Shown here piece after piece: positions 8,625 through 17,109 of a stretch of DNA of 48,507 nt (position 1 is its first letter; each line of letters starts with the position of its first letter). The stretch is from Chryseobacterium gleum (lineage in GTDB: Bacteria > Bacteroidota > Bacteroidia > Flavobacteriales_D > Crocinitomicaceae). The DNA lies in contig CAMDFN010000003.1 of the NCBI GenBank assembly GCA_945897565.1, positions 1 through 48,507 of the forward strand. The letters run 5' to 3'. The position numbers and the translations under genes were made by a program. The notes below the pieces were generated by a model. The model saw nothing but the letters and a program-made list of their open reading frames with translations. It was not told the DNA's origin and ran no database searches.

Positions 8625-9329
8625 TTAATTTTTGACGCAGCGAACACTCATGCCATAACGCATATCGGCATATTGACGAAAAATCTGAGTGCGTTGGTAA
8701 GTGATAGATCTGTAAATTGCTTGCTCCCCGTTGTGTGTAGCAGTCCAAATATAAGCTTCCAAGCTATTCGCTGAAGTAGTGCCGTTGTAAAGTACTACAC
8801 CACCTGGATTGATGCCCAAGGCATACTTGTTGTTTCCAAAGTGTACACTCGAAATTGGCCAATTATTAGAGTTTTGAGGCAAAATACCATTGACCTCTTC
8901 TTGCCCGCGCCAAGCCATTAGCTCAGTTTCTGAGCTGTCCATACCTATGGAACGCTCAAGTTTTTTCCAGTCTTCGTCTGTAGCAATGTGCCAACCTTCA
9001 GGGGCCAGGCCTTTTGAATCGAGCACTGCAGCATAATTATATAGTTGGCCATAAACGCTATCTGCAATGGTTTTGTAACCCGGGCCAGATTGCCAACCAG
9101 ATGTATCATTCAATGCAAAAAATGGAATGGCCGACCCGTCATTATAAAGAGTCGTTTTGAGATTTTCACACATCCACCACTGGTTGTTGATTTTAACAGT
9201 TTTATAAGTATTGCCGTCTATATCAGTGACTGTACTGTATTCTAAAACAATTTCTTTGGGGGTGTCATTACCGCAAGAAGCTATACCAACTAGACTCAAG
9301 AGGATAAGAATGAGGAGTGAATTTTTCAT
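8625..9329 (-). CDS. FISUMP-domain lipoprotein
   Basis: 234 residues. The N-terminus MKNSLLILILLSLVGIASCGN is a lipoprotein signal with the lipobox cysteine at residue 20. The rest fits the FISUMP domain (Fibrobacter succinogenes major paralogous domain): VTDIDGNTYKTVKI, WWMCENLKTTLYNDG, YGQLYNYAAV, APEGWHIATDEDW, YIWTATH, and the ending GMSVRCVKN. FISUMP proteins are surface or secreted proteins of unknown biochemical role. The start codon overlaps the stop of the upstream gene (ATGA), so translation is probably coupled. The likely location is the outer membrane. Confidence 0.88.
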   Translation of the reverse strand: MKNSLLILILLSLVGIASCGNDTPKEIVLEYSTVTDIDGNTYKTVKINNQWWMCENLKTTLYNDGSAIPFFALNDTSGWQSGPGYKTIADSVYGQLYNYAAVLDSKGLAPEGWHIATDEDWKKLERSIGMDSSETELMAWRGQEEVNGILPQNSNNWPISSVHFGNNKYALGINPGGVVLYNGTTSANSLEAYIWTATHNGEQAIYRSITYQRTQIFRQYADMRYGMSVRCVKN

Positions 9330-10660
9330 TTTGTCTTGATAAGAATTTCTGATTTTGTGAGCGCACCAACCGTGAAGTCTAAGAAATAAACACCTGCTTC
9401 TTGTACAGCTAAGCCTAAGTCGATATCTAGATTGTCTGAAGTAGCTAAAGCAGCAGAACTACTTATAACAACTCCAAAAGCATTATATAATTTCCAAGAA
9501 ATTTGTTGACCTTCAAAATTGCCATTGGCTATAAGTTGAGACTCTCCGTCAGTAGGGTTAGGCACCAACTTGATTTCAAAGTTGCTCTGCCATAATTCTG
9601 GGCACACCACCGCAATGTCTCGGCCCCCACAAGCGCCGGGATAGCAACAAAGCCCTGGTACGTTGATATTTACGGACGGGTCATAATTACAAGCATTGGT
9701 GTCCATACAGCCCATTACTATTGGCGTGACACAAGAGCCATCCAACAAACAAGCAAAAGCTGGGCTATATTCTAAATAGTTCGGATCGTTACAACCACAA
9801 TTAAAAGGATAGCTTAAAAATGGGCTAAACGATTCATTAGCGGCAAGAAGGGTGTCTCTTGCCACATATTTGATTGTGCTTAAAGTACCATTGACAAAGG
9901 CTTCAACTTCAATATTCAATTCAAAAGTCAACTCACCCGCTGTAGTGAGCTGTGCTATCAACACTTCATTTACAAAAGGATCAACACCAGACACACCATT
10001 ATTTTGCAATAAAAACTGCTCTGAATTGAAACCGGTACCTACTTGCTGTGAACCAAAAATAGTTGTGTCTAAATTTGAGGCTTGATCGATGATTCCGTAG
10101 GAAAACCAATTACCCGGAACTGTAAACATGGTATCCATCCCATCAGAAGTGGTTAAAGGAACTCCCAACTGCGCATCGGTATTTGTTAACAAACCTGACG
10201 GAATAAGTGCACTACCGCCATCGTTATTTGTGCCGCCAATAAAAGAGCCATCAGAGTCTGAAACTTTAGGAATCCCAAAATAGGTTTTGCCCGCTTGTGT
10301 TTTGGTGGTTTGCCCAAGTGTCATCCAGGTATCTAGAGCCACCAAACCTTCTCCATAACGATTCTTTAAAAATTCTTTGGCATAAGTTTGGCCATCGGTT
10401 GCATGGTTGTAAAATGGCGCTGTACTTTGAAAAACAATAGGGTGTCCATTGCTACCATAAACCGATTTCAAACGCGTATTCGGCAATAAATCTATATAAA
10501 TGCGATACGTAGTGGTTCCAGCAAGCATTGCTCCGCCAGAAATATCGGTAGCATCATTGTTATCTGTGATATAATATTTTTCTACGCTTACCTTTTCCAA
10601 TTGTGCTTTTAAAAGGGAAAAGCTACAAATGGCGATGCATGTGAATAGTATCTTTTTCAT
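9326..10660 (-). CDS. VEKYY-domain T9SS protein with Cys-rich GC-D-ACNY segment
   Basis: 444 residues. A signal peptide ends at LLKAQ (residue 20). Residues 21-275 form the VEKYY domain (VSVEKYY, TYRIYIDLLP, FYNHATDG, LIAQLTTAGELTFELN). Residues about 288-358 are cysteine-rich with the pattern GCMDTNACNYDPS and LDGSC, a module frequent in marine Bacteroidota surface proteins. A T9SS type A sorting domain starts near residue 360 (IKLVPNPTDGES ... GVYFLDF). The start codon overlaps the receptor stop as TAATG, and the stop overlaps the lipoprotein start as ATGA. This tight coupling to the TonB-dependent receptor suggests a surface partner of it. The function is not known. Confidence 0.85.
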   Translation of the reverse strand: MKKILFTCIAICSFSLLKAQLEKVSVEKYYITDNNDATDISGGAMLAGTTTYRIYIDLLPNTRLKSVYGSNGHPIVFQSTAPFYNHATDGQTYAKEFLKNRYGEGLVALDTWMTLGQTTKTQAGKTYFGIPKVSDSDGSFIGGTNNDGGSALIPSGLLTNTDAQLGVPLTTSDGMDTMFTVPGNWFSYGIIDQASNLDTTIFGSQQVGTGFNSEQFLLQNNGVSGVDPFVNEVLIAQLTTAGELTFELNIEVEAFVNGTLSTIKYVARDTLLAANESFSPFLSYPFNCGCNDPNYLEYSPAFACLLDGSCVTPIVMGCMDTNACNYDPSVNINVPGLCCYPGACGGRDIAVVCPELWQSNFEIKLVPNPTDGESQLIANGNFEGQQISWKLYNAFGVVISSSAALATSDNLDIDLGLAVQEAGVYFLDFTVGALTKSEILIKTK

Positions 10661-13600
10661 TATTGGATTTTATAGGAGAAGCCAAACTGGAATGTTGTTC
10701 CGTAGCGGAAATTATCAAAATCTTTGTAAGTGCCATCTGAAAGCTGATATGCCCTTCTCACTGGCGCATTCAAGATATCGCGAACAGTTAAACTTGTGGC
10801 ATAGTGTTTACCGAGGTTTTTAGAAATTTTAAAGTCTAAGGTATGACGTGGCATTTCATAGACATTGGCAAAACCTTTCAAAATACCGGCAATTACCAAG
10901 CGTGGACCTTGCACATTATAAGAGACAGTGGCGGTTAATCCAAGTGTATCCGAATTATAGCTTAGAATTCCATTGACAATGTATGGCGCTTGCCCAAACA
11001 TGGTGCGTACTACGGTGTCTACAGGAAAATACTCAATTTGGTTGTTGTTCAGGATAATGAAGTCCTTTCTAACGAACTGCGATTGAGACCTAACAACTGT
11101 TACATTTGATCTGAATTCAAGGTGCTTGCCAATATTTTTACCGACTTCAAATTCTAAACCAGCTACATATGAATTCTCGTTGTTGTCCCAGGTGATGCCT
11201 GAACTACCAAAACCCATTTCAATGTGGTTCAAGAACGTCTTGTAAAAAGCACTTACAGAGAAATTATCTTTATTCGCAAAATAGGATTCGTAACGCAAAT
11301 CGTAATTCGTTATGTTGGTAAGTTTGAGGTTAGAATTACCATAAATCAAGGTGCGGAATTCGTTGTCGTAAACAGCCGCATCATTCATTTCACGAATGTT
11401 CGGGCGTGCCACGCTCTTGCTGTAATTCATGCGCAAATTGGTCGTGGTCTTTTTTTCTGATTGAAACTTAAAAATCATACTACCCGATGGCAAGAAAGAC
11501 CATTGATCTAAAATTCCTGGATTGATGATTGGGTAGCCAGGTACACTTACCCGGCGGCCATCATTGCGCTCATAACCAAGCGCATGGTATTTATATACAT
11601 CTGAAAACAGCGCAACATGCTCAGCACGCAAACCACCATTGAAGCGAATGATCTTATTGAACTCAAAATCTAAAAGGCCATAAGCCGCCGTAATAGCGTT
11701 GGTGCCAATAGTGTGGTTCCAGTCCCAATTGCGCGGGTCATAAAAATAACCGAGTGTTCCGTTTTGCATCACCATTTGATTGGTATCTAGAAATGCGTTG
11801 AGGTCTGTATTTTGCAGCGTTGAAGGCAAGGCATTTCCGGCAGTTAAGAAATACTCCTCCATTTTGGAATTTCTGTCATTGAACTGATAAGCACCGCCAA
11901 ATTTCAATTTTCGGATCAGCTTTAAGCTATCCGACCCCAAAGGCAACTCAAACGATAAGCGCGAGTCAAATAAGTTTTCGTCTAAATACCTAAAATACCT
12001 GCGGATACCGTCGCCAGCATTTGGCGAAAATTGATAACCCGTAATCTGCGTGTATTCAGAAAAGCCAATATATTCTGTCAATTTAAAGTCAGGAACATTA
12101 CTTGCGCCATCGGTGTAAGAAATATTGGCTTCAATTTTAATTTTGGATTTAGGCAAGTAATGCTGAGACGCATACTGATAAATCTTTTGCTGGCGATTTT
12201 CATAAAAAATGTTCTTTCTAAAACTGATTTCTTCTAAAGGCTCACCTATAGGTTGCGTTTGAAAAGATCCTACATCATTTGTTCCAGAAAAATTTGGCAT
12301 CAATAAAATAGATACCTTATTATTATCATTGATTTTATAAGCTAAATTCAAGAGCATGCTCCATGAATTGATTTCTCGACTTAATAAGGCATCATCAGTA
12401 AATAAAATTCCGTATCCTGTAGACTCGGCACCAATACGCTGCGAAATGCCATTCGGGTCAAAGCGTACGCTATTACCGTATCTGAAGCCAAAAATATAGC
12501 CCAAAGGTTTACCCAAAAAAGTAGATTGATTACCTATGCTAAAGTTTTGGGTAAAGTTGATGGGTGCTCGGCGCGTGGTGGTGTTCCAAGAATTGGAAAA
12601 ACCATTATTGTAACTTGTTCCGTTGGGGTTGATCTGAGCCCACGCTTGCGGCCTGAGTGTTGAATTGAAAGCAGCCTGTGCTGCCAAAAACGCTGACGGG
12701 TCATTTATTTGTGCAGGATTAAGTAGCCCCAACTCAACTAAGCCTAAAGCCATGTTAGTTTGGTTTTCATTGCTGGCATCTTGCCAACCTGTTACACCTA
12801 AATTGGCATAAAATTCTCCCAAACCGAGGGCCACCATGCTTTGGTAGTTGCCAGGGCTTAAATTTGGCTTGGCAAAATTGGTGCCCTCATTGAAGCCTCT
12901 AAAACCGTTGTCAAAGCCCAACCAATCTGTGCTGCTGCGATCTGAAGTAATGAAATCCTTAAAAGTAGACTGCACGTTGTAGCCAAACTGCGACTCCACA
13001 TTGACCATTAATTTGTCTGGGTAGTCTTTGGTCTCTACTGAAATGTAGGCTCCTGCCCAGTCGCCGGGTAAATCAGGGGCTTGTGTTTTGGAAATGATGA
13101 TATTATCTATTAACGCAGTGGGGAAGATGTCTAATTTGATGTTGTTGGTGAGTGGATCTAGCGTTGGAATGCGAGAGCCATTAAAGTTGGTGCGGATGTA
13201 GCGGTCTCCGATACCGCGCACGGTAATCATACCGCCGTTGGTAGAAACACCAGAAACCCTTGCTACAGCATTGGTTACGTTGGCGTCGCCCGTTTTCTTC
13301 ATGGTTTCACTAGAGATGTAATCAATCGAAACAGGAGAACTCACCTTCACGCGCTCCATGTAGTAGTCGTTGGCTTTGGTTGCCTTTCTAGTTACCGTAG
13401 TACTCTTTGTTTCTTGAATTTTTTCGCGCTCTTTTAAGATAAAATCTTCAACTAAAACTTGGTTGTTGGCAACGGTAATCGTTTTTTTGAGCGTGTCATA
13501 ACCCAATAAAGTTATTCTGAACGCATGTGGTTTGGCGTCTGGAACCTTAAGGGTATAATTACCGTCCATATCGGTTTTGCCAATGAAGCCTGAAGTGTCG

Positions 13601-13728
13601 GTAAGCATCACTTTGGCGCCAATAACCACCTCGCCACTTGGGTCAACAACCTTACCCCTTACCGTACCTTGAGCAAAAGAAAAGCAAGCTGTCAATAGAC
13701 AGCAAAGAAAAAATCCAATACGCAACAT
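10660..13728 (-). CDS. TonB-dependent outer-membrane receptor with carboxypeptidase-like N-terminal domain
   Basis: 1022 residues. A signal peptide ends CFSFAQ. Residues 20-105 are a carboxypeptidase-regulatory-like domain (GTVRGKVVDPSGEVVIGAKV...GNYTLKV). The plug lies at about 130-235 (MITVRGIGDRYIRTNFNGSRIP, ...LPGDWAGAYISVETK), followed by a 22-strand-type barrel ending FQFGFSYKIQ. The variant GIGDRY...PGDWAG belongs to a Bacteroidota receptor group often found with secreted beta-helix proteins. It should import a bulky ligand using TonB-ExbBD energy. No SusD-like lipoprotein gene is adjacent; VEKYY proteins sit on both sides instead (4 bases upstream, 1-base overlap downstream). The substrate cannot be told from sequence. 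Confidence 0.92.
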   Translation of the reverse strand: MLRIGFFLCCLLTACFSFAQGTVRGKVVDPSGEVVIGAKVMLTDTSGFIGKTDMDGNYTLKVPDAKPHAFRITLLGYDTLKKTITVANNQVLVEDFILKEREKIQETKSTTVTRKATKANDYYMERVKVSSPVSIDYISSETMKKTGDANVTNAVARVSGVSTNGGMITVRGIGDRYIRTNFNGSRIPTLDPLTNNIKLDIFPTALIDNIIISKTQAPDLPGDWAGAYISVETKDYPDKLMVNVESQFGYNVQSTFKDFITSDRSSTDWLGFDNGFRGFNEGTNFAKPNLSPGNYQSMVALGLGEFYANLGVTGWQDASNENQTNMALGLVELGLLNPAQINDPSAFLAAQAAFNSTLRPQAWAQINPNGTSYNNGFSNSWNTTTRRAPINFTQNFSIGNQSTFLGKPLGYIFGFRYGNSVRFDPNGISQRIGAESTGYGILFTDDALLSREINSWSMLLNLAYKINDNNKVSILLMPNFSGTNDVGSFQTQPIGEPLEEISFRKNIFYENRQQKIYQYASQHYLPKSKIKIEANISYTDGASNVPDFKLTEYIGFSEYTQITGYQFSPNAGDGIRRYFRYLDENLFDSRLSFELPLGSDSLKLIRKLKFGGAYQFNDRNSKMEEYFLTAGNALPSTLQNTDLNAFLDTNQMVMQNGTLGYFYDPRNWDWNHTIGTNAITAAYGLLDFEFNKIIRFNGGLRAEHVALFSDVYKYHALGYERNDGRRVSVPGYPIINPGILDQWSFLPSGSMIFKFQSEKKTTTNLRMNYSKSVARPNIREMNDAAVYDNEFRTLIYGNSNLKLTNITNYDLRYESYFANKDNFSVSAFYKTFLNHIEMGFGSSGITWDNNENSYVAGLEFEVGKNIGKHLEFRSNVTVVRSQSQFVRKDFIILNNNQIEYFPVDTVVRTMFGQAPYIVNGILSYNSDTLGLTATVSYNVQGPRLVIAGILKGFANVYEMPRHTLDFKISKNLGKHYATSLTVRDILNAPVRRAYQLSDGTYKDFDNFRYGTTFQFGFSYKIQ

Positions 13729-13732
13729 CCTC

Positions 13733-14827
13733 TTAAAGTTTAATGATGCGCTGTGTAGCCTGGCTGTGCGCGGCTTTCACTTTAACTAAATAAACACCCG
13801 CTTGCAAGTCTTTGATGTCAACTTTCTCATTGTTGGTCATGTGCGGAATAGCCAACAAAACCTTGCCTTCTAAATCAATCACTTCTAATTGATACGATTC
13901 ATAAGATTCTTGTGTCAACCAATTCATCTGAAGTTGATCTACAGCTGGGTTCGGGGATACGACTAAATTATTCATGGCTTCTGTTAGGGTGTGTTCTTCA
14001 AGACTTGCGCTTGGATTGGAATTGTAAATAAGTGTTGAATCGGTGAATTCACCAGTTCCAGGAAAACTAGCTAGGTAGGTTTCGCTCTGCCCAGCGATTG
14101 GTGTGGCGAGTTGTAAATTGAGTTCAAATGAGAAATCGCCATCTGTTGTAAACTGCCCAAGCAAAACATGATTTGAAGGCGTTACGCCTTCTACCCCACC
14201 TAAAGCAGCAATTGCACCGTCATTGATTTGAATGCTGCCACCTACTACTTGGTCGAGCGGGTCAAACTCATTGGTAATACCAAGCACATTGGGTACAATA
14301 GGAGTACCTGGCATCAGACCATCTTGTGCATTGGCGCCCATAATTGGCAAGCCCATTTCAGCAGTAACATTCGTTAGAATGCCTTGGTTATTGCCAATGC
14401 TGCCGTCGGTGTCTTCAGACTTCAATACACCCATCTGACCAGTACAAACACCCCCGATGGTCAGATAAGAATCGATCAATGTGGTGTTTTTCTTGGTGTT
14501 GTTGAGGCTTGTTCCTTGGTAAAATGAAACACCATAGTTTGGATCATTGAAAAATGCCGTGGTGGTATTGAGCTTCATCGGATGGTCAACCAAACCAAAC
14601 ATTTGAATCACTTTATAACCTGGCAGCAAATTAGCGTAGACACGATAAGTTACTGAACCGGTTTTCAAAGCATACGGTGCCAACTGATCTAAGGCATTCA
14701 TTGAATCTGCAGCGTTTGAAACATAATATTTCTCAACAACAATTCCTTCTAAGCCTTGCTGAGCAACATATTGGTTCGAAATAAAAACGGTCAATAAGGT
14801 GCCAATAGCGATTTTGATATTTTTCAT
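13733..14827 (-). CDS. VEKYY-domain T9SS protein
   Basis: 364 residues. A signal peptide ends near residue 22 (NQYVAQ). Residues 23-275 are the VEKYY domain, very close to the N-terminus of the 1217-residue protein (GIVVEKYYVSNAADS, TYRVYANLLPGYK, FFNDPNYGVSF, KSEDTDGSIG, GANAQDGLMP, INDGAIAALGGVEG, LLGQFTTDGDFSFELNLQL). A T9SS type A sorting domain follows at about 288-364 (LVVSPNPAVDQLQ ... GVYLVKV). It is essentially one domain plus an export tag, so the domain itself is the functional part. The gene is 4 bases before the receptor gene and 25 bases after the sorting-domain-free paralogue. Confidence 0.85.
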   Translation of the reverse strand: MKNIKIAIGTLLTVFISNQYVAQQGLEGIVVEKYYVSNAADSMNALDQLAPYALKTGSVTYRVYANLLPGYKVIQMFGLVDHPMKLNTTTAFFNDPNYGVSFYQGTSLNNTKKNTTLIDSYLTIGGVCTGQMGVLKSEDTDGSIGNNQGILTNVTAEMGLPIMGANAQDGLMPGTPIVPNVLGITNEFDPLDQVVGGSIQINDGAIAALGGVEGVTPSNHVLLGQFTTDGDFSFELNLQLATPIAGQSETYLASFPGTGEFTDSTLIYNSNPSASLEEHTLTEAMNNLVVSPNPAVDQLQMNWLTQESYESYQLEVIDLEGKVLLAIPHMTNNEKVDIKDLQAGVYLVKVKAAHSQATQRIIKL

Positions 14828-14852
14828 TTGATTAGCGTTTATATATTTGTGA

Positions 14853-15659
14853 TTAGCGTTTATATATGAGAGATGTGTGGGTCAATTCTTCTGAAGTTGG
14901 GTTAGTAGCTACGTAACGAATGGACTTCCCTTCGGGTGTGCCAATTTGAAGATTGAGTTGGTAGCTGAGCTTGCCGGCTGTGGTGAGTTGTGCAATAAGA
15001 ATAGCGTTTGGTAAATTGGCCGGTGCTTTGGCACCTCTGCCCATGCAAGCCCAGGCGCCGTCTGTGATGATGAACTCAGCGCTTTTGGTTTCAGCCAACA
15101 GGGCTTTGAGTGGCTCATCTATGTTATACATAGCCGGCACAGACAAGGAATCACTGTAATACATTCCTGGGGCATCACGGAAACTCAAATCAGTGTCTCT
15201 ACCTTTCGTGTTATTGTAATAACTCTTATCCCACTCAATGAAAACCGGTAGTGGTTTCTCTTGGTAGCGCAGCGGCACGCCAAAAAAAGATTCTGAGCAA
15301 GCGCCCATTGAAAGCCAAGAGTCTAGGTAGGATAAATTCTTTTTTAAAGATTTGTCTGGAATGATATTCGGATATGTGACACCAATGCCCGGATGGTTGT
15401 AAAAATCAGAAGTGCTCTTGATAAATGCAGGGTGCTCATCCAAACCGTAGACCGCCTGTAGCGTATAAGCGCTGTCTAATAAAACATAGACACGGTAGCA
15501 AACCAAGCCTTTGCTTGTAACACCCGTAAGGTTGCCTTTTTGTAAGTCGGCTTTGTTTAAGGTATAGAATTCTTCAATGAAAACTTCTTTGAGACCACCT
15601 TGTGAAAAGAGAGTTGAAAAAGGAAAAAGTAAGGTAATAAAAAGTATACTTCTTAGCAT
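14853..15659 (-). CDS. Stand-alone VEKYY-domain secreted protein, no sorting domain
   Basis: I start at the ATG at 15657-15659 (MLRSILFITLLFPF), giving 268 residues; a TTG two codons upstream is possible but not needed. The signal peptide ends STLFSQ. The whole mature protein is the VEKYY domain in a diverged form (VFIEEFY, CYRVYVLL, FYNHPGIGV, YLDSWLSMG, FIITDGAWACMG, AILIAQLTTAGKLSYQLNLQI), and it ends right after the domain. Lacking a T9SS tail, it would stay periplasmic or leave by another route. It is the first gene of the six-gene operon. I could not find a convincing -33/-7 pair upstream. Confidence 0.8.
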   Translation of the reverse strand: MLRSILFITLLFPFSTLFSQGGLKEVFIEEFYTLNKADLQKGNLTGVTSKGLVCYRVYVLLDSAYTLQAVYGLDEHPAFIKSTSDFYNHPGIGVTYPNIIPDKSLKKNLSYLDSWLSMGACSESFFGVPLRYQEKPLPVFIEWDKSYYNNTKGRDTDLSFRDAPGMYYSDSLSVPAMYNIDEPLKALLAETKSAEFIITDGAWACMGRGAKAPANLPNAILIAQLTTAGKLSYQLNLQIGTPEGKSIRYVATNPTSEELTHTSLIYKR

Positions 15660-15785
15660 ATGCAAGTTTACGCAAGCTACATTTAAAGAAGTTTATCGGT
15701 TTGTTAAGGTATCTTTAGTATTTGGTCAAGCTAGTATTAGTAAATGAGTTTTTGGTGTTTTTATGATTTGATTTTGGAGCATAAA

Positions 15786-15809
15786 AAAAGCCATCGAAAG
15801 ATGGCTTTT
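15786..15809 (-). terminator. Terminator of sucC
   Basis: A perfect 10-bp stem (AAAAGCCATC/GATGGCTTTT) with a TTTC loop on the minus strand is followed by seven T. It begins 22 bases after the sucC stop. Its core arms are the same as those of the hairpin at 142-161. Confidence 0.9.
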
Positions 15810-15831
15810 CAAATATAACTGCGTTTGGAGC

Positions 15832-17043
15832 TTACGCCAATACTGCTTTTACTAAGTCGGCAGCTTCTTGGAGTTGAACTGCAGAGTGTACGTTGAGGCC
15901 AGACTCGTCGATTAAACGCTTCGCTTCTTCGGCGTTGGTGCCTTGCAAGCGAACGATAAGCGGAACAGGTAGTTGGCCGATGTTTTTGTAGGCGTCTACG
16001 ATGCCTTGGGCAACGCGGTCGCAGCGAACGATACCACCAAAGATGTTGATGAGGATTGCTTTTACGTTCGGGTCTTTTAAAATGATGTGGAAGGCTTTTT
16101 CTACGCGCTCTGCGTTGGCAGTTCCACCGACGTCTAGGAAGTTGGCAGGGTTACCGCCAGACAACTTGATGATGTCCATGGTAGCCATGGCGAGGCCAGC
16201 ACCGTTGACCATACAGCCTACGTTGCCATCTAATTTAACGAAATTGAGGCCAGCTTCGTCGGCTTCTACTTCTGTTGGATCTTCTTCTGATTTGTCGCGC
16301 AGCGCGGCGAGGTCTGGATGGCGGAACAAACCGTTTCCATCTAGGCTTACTTTGGCGTCTACAGCGATGATTTTATCGTCGGATGTTTTGAACAAAGGAT
16401 TGATTTCAAACATAGAAGCGTCGATACCCACATAAGCGTTGTACAAACAAGGCACGAATTTGACCATGTTTTTGAAGGCTTCGCCAGACAAGCCAAGATT
16501 GAAAGCGATTTTGCGCGCTTGAAAGCCCTGAAGGCCCACGCGTGGATCGATGTGTTCTTTGAAGAGTTTTTCTGGGGTGTGTTCGGCAACGTGCTCGATG
16601 TCCATGCCACCTTCTGTAGAATAAATAATGACGTTGCGGCCAGACTCGCGGTCTAGGAGAACAGACATATAAAATTCTTGAACTTCTGAAGCGCCTGGGT
16701 AGTAGACGTCTTGGGCAATCAGCACTTGATTTACTTTTTTGCCTTTGCCGTTTGTTTGAAGCGTAGTGAGGTGACCACCGAGGATGCCAGCTACTTTTTC
16801 TTCGACTTGGTCAATGCCTTTTGCAAGGACAACACCGTGAGAACCTGTTTCTTCGACAGTTCCTTTTCCACGACCACCCGCATGAATTTGGGCTTTGATC
16901 ACGTACCAGGAAGTGCCGGTTTCTTCTGTGAGTTTTTGAGCTGCTGGAATAGCCGCTTCTATACTGTCAACAACAATGCCTTCTTGTACGGCCACGCCGT
17001 ATTTTTTGAGGATTGCTTTTCCTTGGAATTCGTGTAGGTTCAT
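15832..17043 (-). CDS. sucC: Succinyl-CoA synthetase (ADP-forming) beta subunit
   Basis: I start at the ATG at 17041-17043, which gives the family N-terminus MNLHEFQGKAILKKYGV and 403 residues; the longer frame adds 15 unrelated residues. The protein has an ATP-grasp fold: KAQIHAGGRGKG nucleotide loop near residue 45-56, EFYMSVLLDRE, and the C-terminal CoA-ligase part with NGAGLAMATMD, GGNPANFLDVGG and INIFGGIVRCD. It pairs with SucD to interconvert succinyl-CoA and succinate with ATP in the TCA cycle. The sucD gene is not next to it, which is usual in Bacteroidota. It is transcribed separately, 66 bases after the biotin carboxylase gene, with its own terminator. Confidence 0.97.
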   Translation of the reverse strand: MNLHEFQGKAILKKYGVAVQEGIVVDSIEAAIPAAQKLTEETGTSWYVIKAQIHAGGRGKGTVEETGSHGVVLAKGIDQVEEKVAGILGGHLTTLQTNGKGKKVNQVLIAQDVYYPGASEVQEFYMSVLLDRESGRNVIIYSTEGGMDIEHVAEHTPEKLFKEHIDPRVGLQGFQARKIAFNLGLSGEAFKNMVKFVPCLYNAYVGIDASMFEINPLFKTSDDKIIAVDAKVSLDGNGLFRHPDLAALRDKSEEDPTEVEADEAGLNFVKLDGNVGCMVNGAGLAMATMDIIKLSGGNPANFLDVGGTANAERVEKAFHIILKDPNVKAILINIFGGIVRCDRVAQGIVDAYKNIGQLPVPLIVRLQGTNAEEAKRLIDESGLNVHSAVQLQEAADLVKAVLA

Positions 17044-17061
17044 ACTGTCAAATTTGCGCCG

Positions 17062-17088
17062 TAAAAGTACGTTTTTTTCATGAGCCAA
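17062..17088 (-). promoter_or_regulatory. Possible sucC promoter
   Basis: On the minus strand TACTTTTA (17062-17069) is one base away from the Bacteroidota -7 box TAnnTTTG, with TTG 16 bases upstream (17086-17088). Spacing is slightly short. It would give a leader of about 10 bases before the chosen sucC start. Confidence 0.3.
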
Positions 17089-17109
17089 TTTGGCCCCTTG
17101 TTAATAATT

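Noticed and set aside
14971..15159. Open frame on the opposite strand within the bare VEKYY gene
   Set aside because: It has no signal peptide, family motif or proper context and is a by-product of codon use in the real gene.
13733..15659. The two adjacent VEKYY genes as one gene split by a frameshift
   Set aside because: Each has its own signal peptide and full-length domain, so they are paralogues.
16001..16435. 144-codon plus-strand frame inside sucC
   Set aside because: It is antisense to highly conserved sucC motifs and the protein has no recognisable pattern.
17084..17094. GCCAATTTGGC palindrome between the biotin carboxylase gene and sucC
   Set aside because: Too short to form a stable hairpin (one-base loop) and lacks a T run; it may overlap the sucC promoter but is not supported as an operator.
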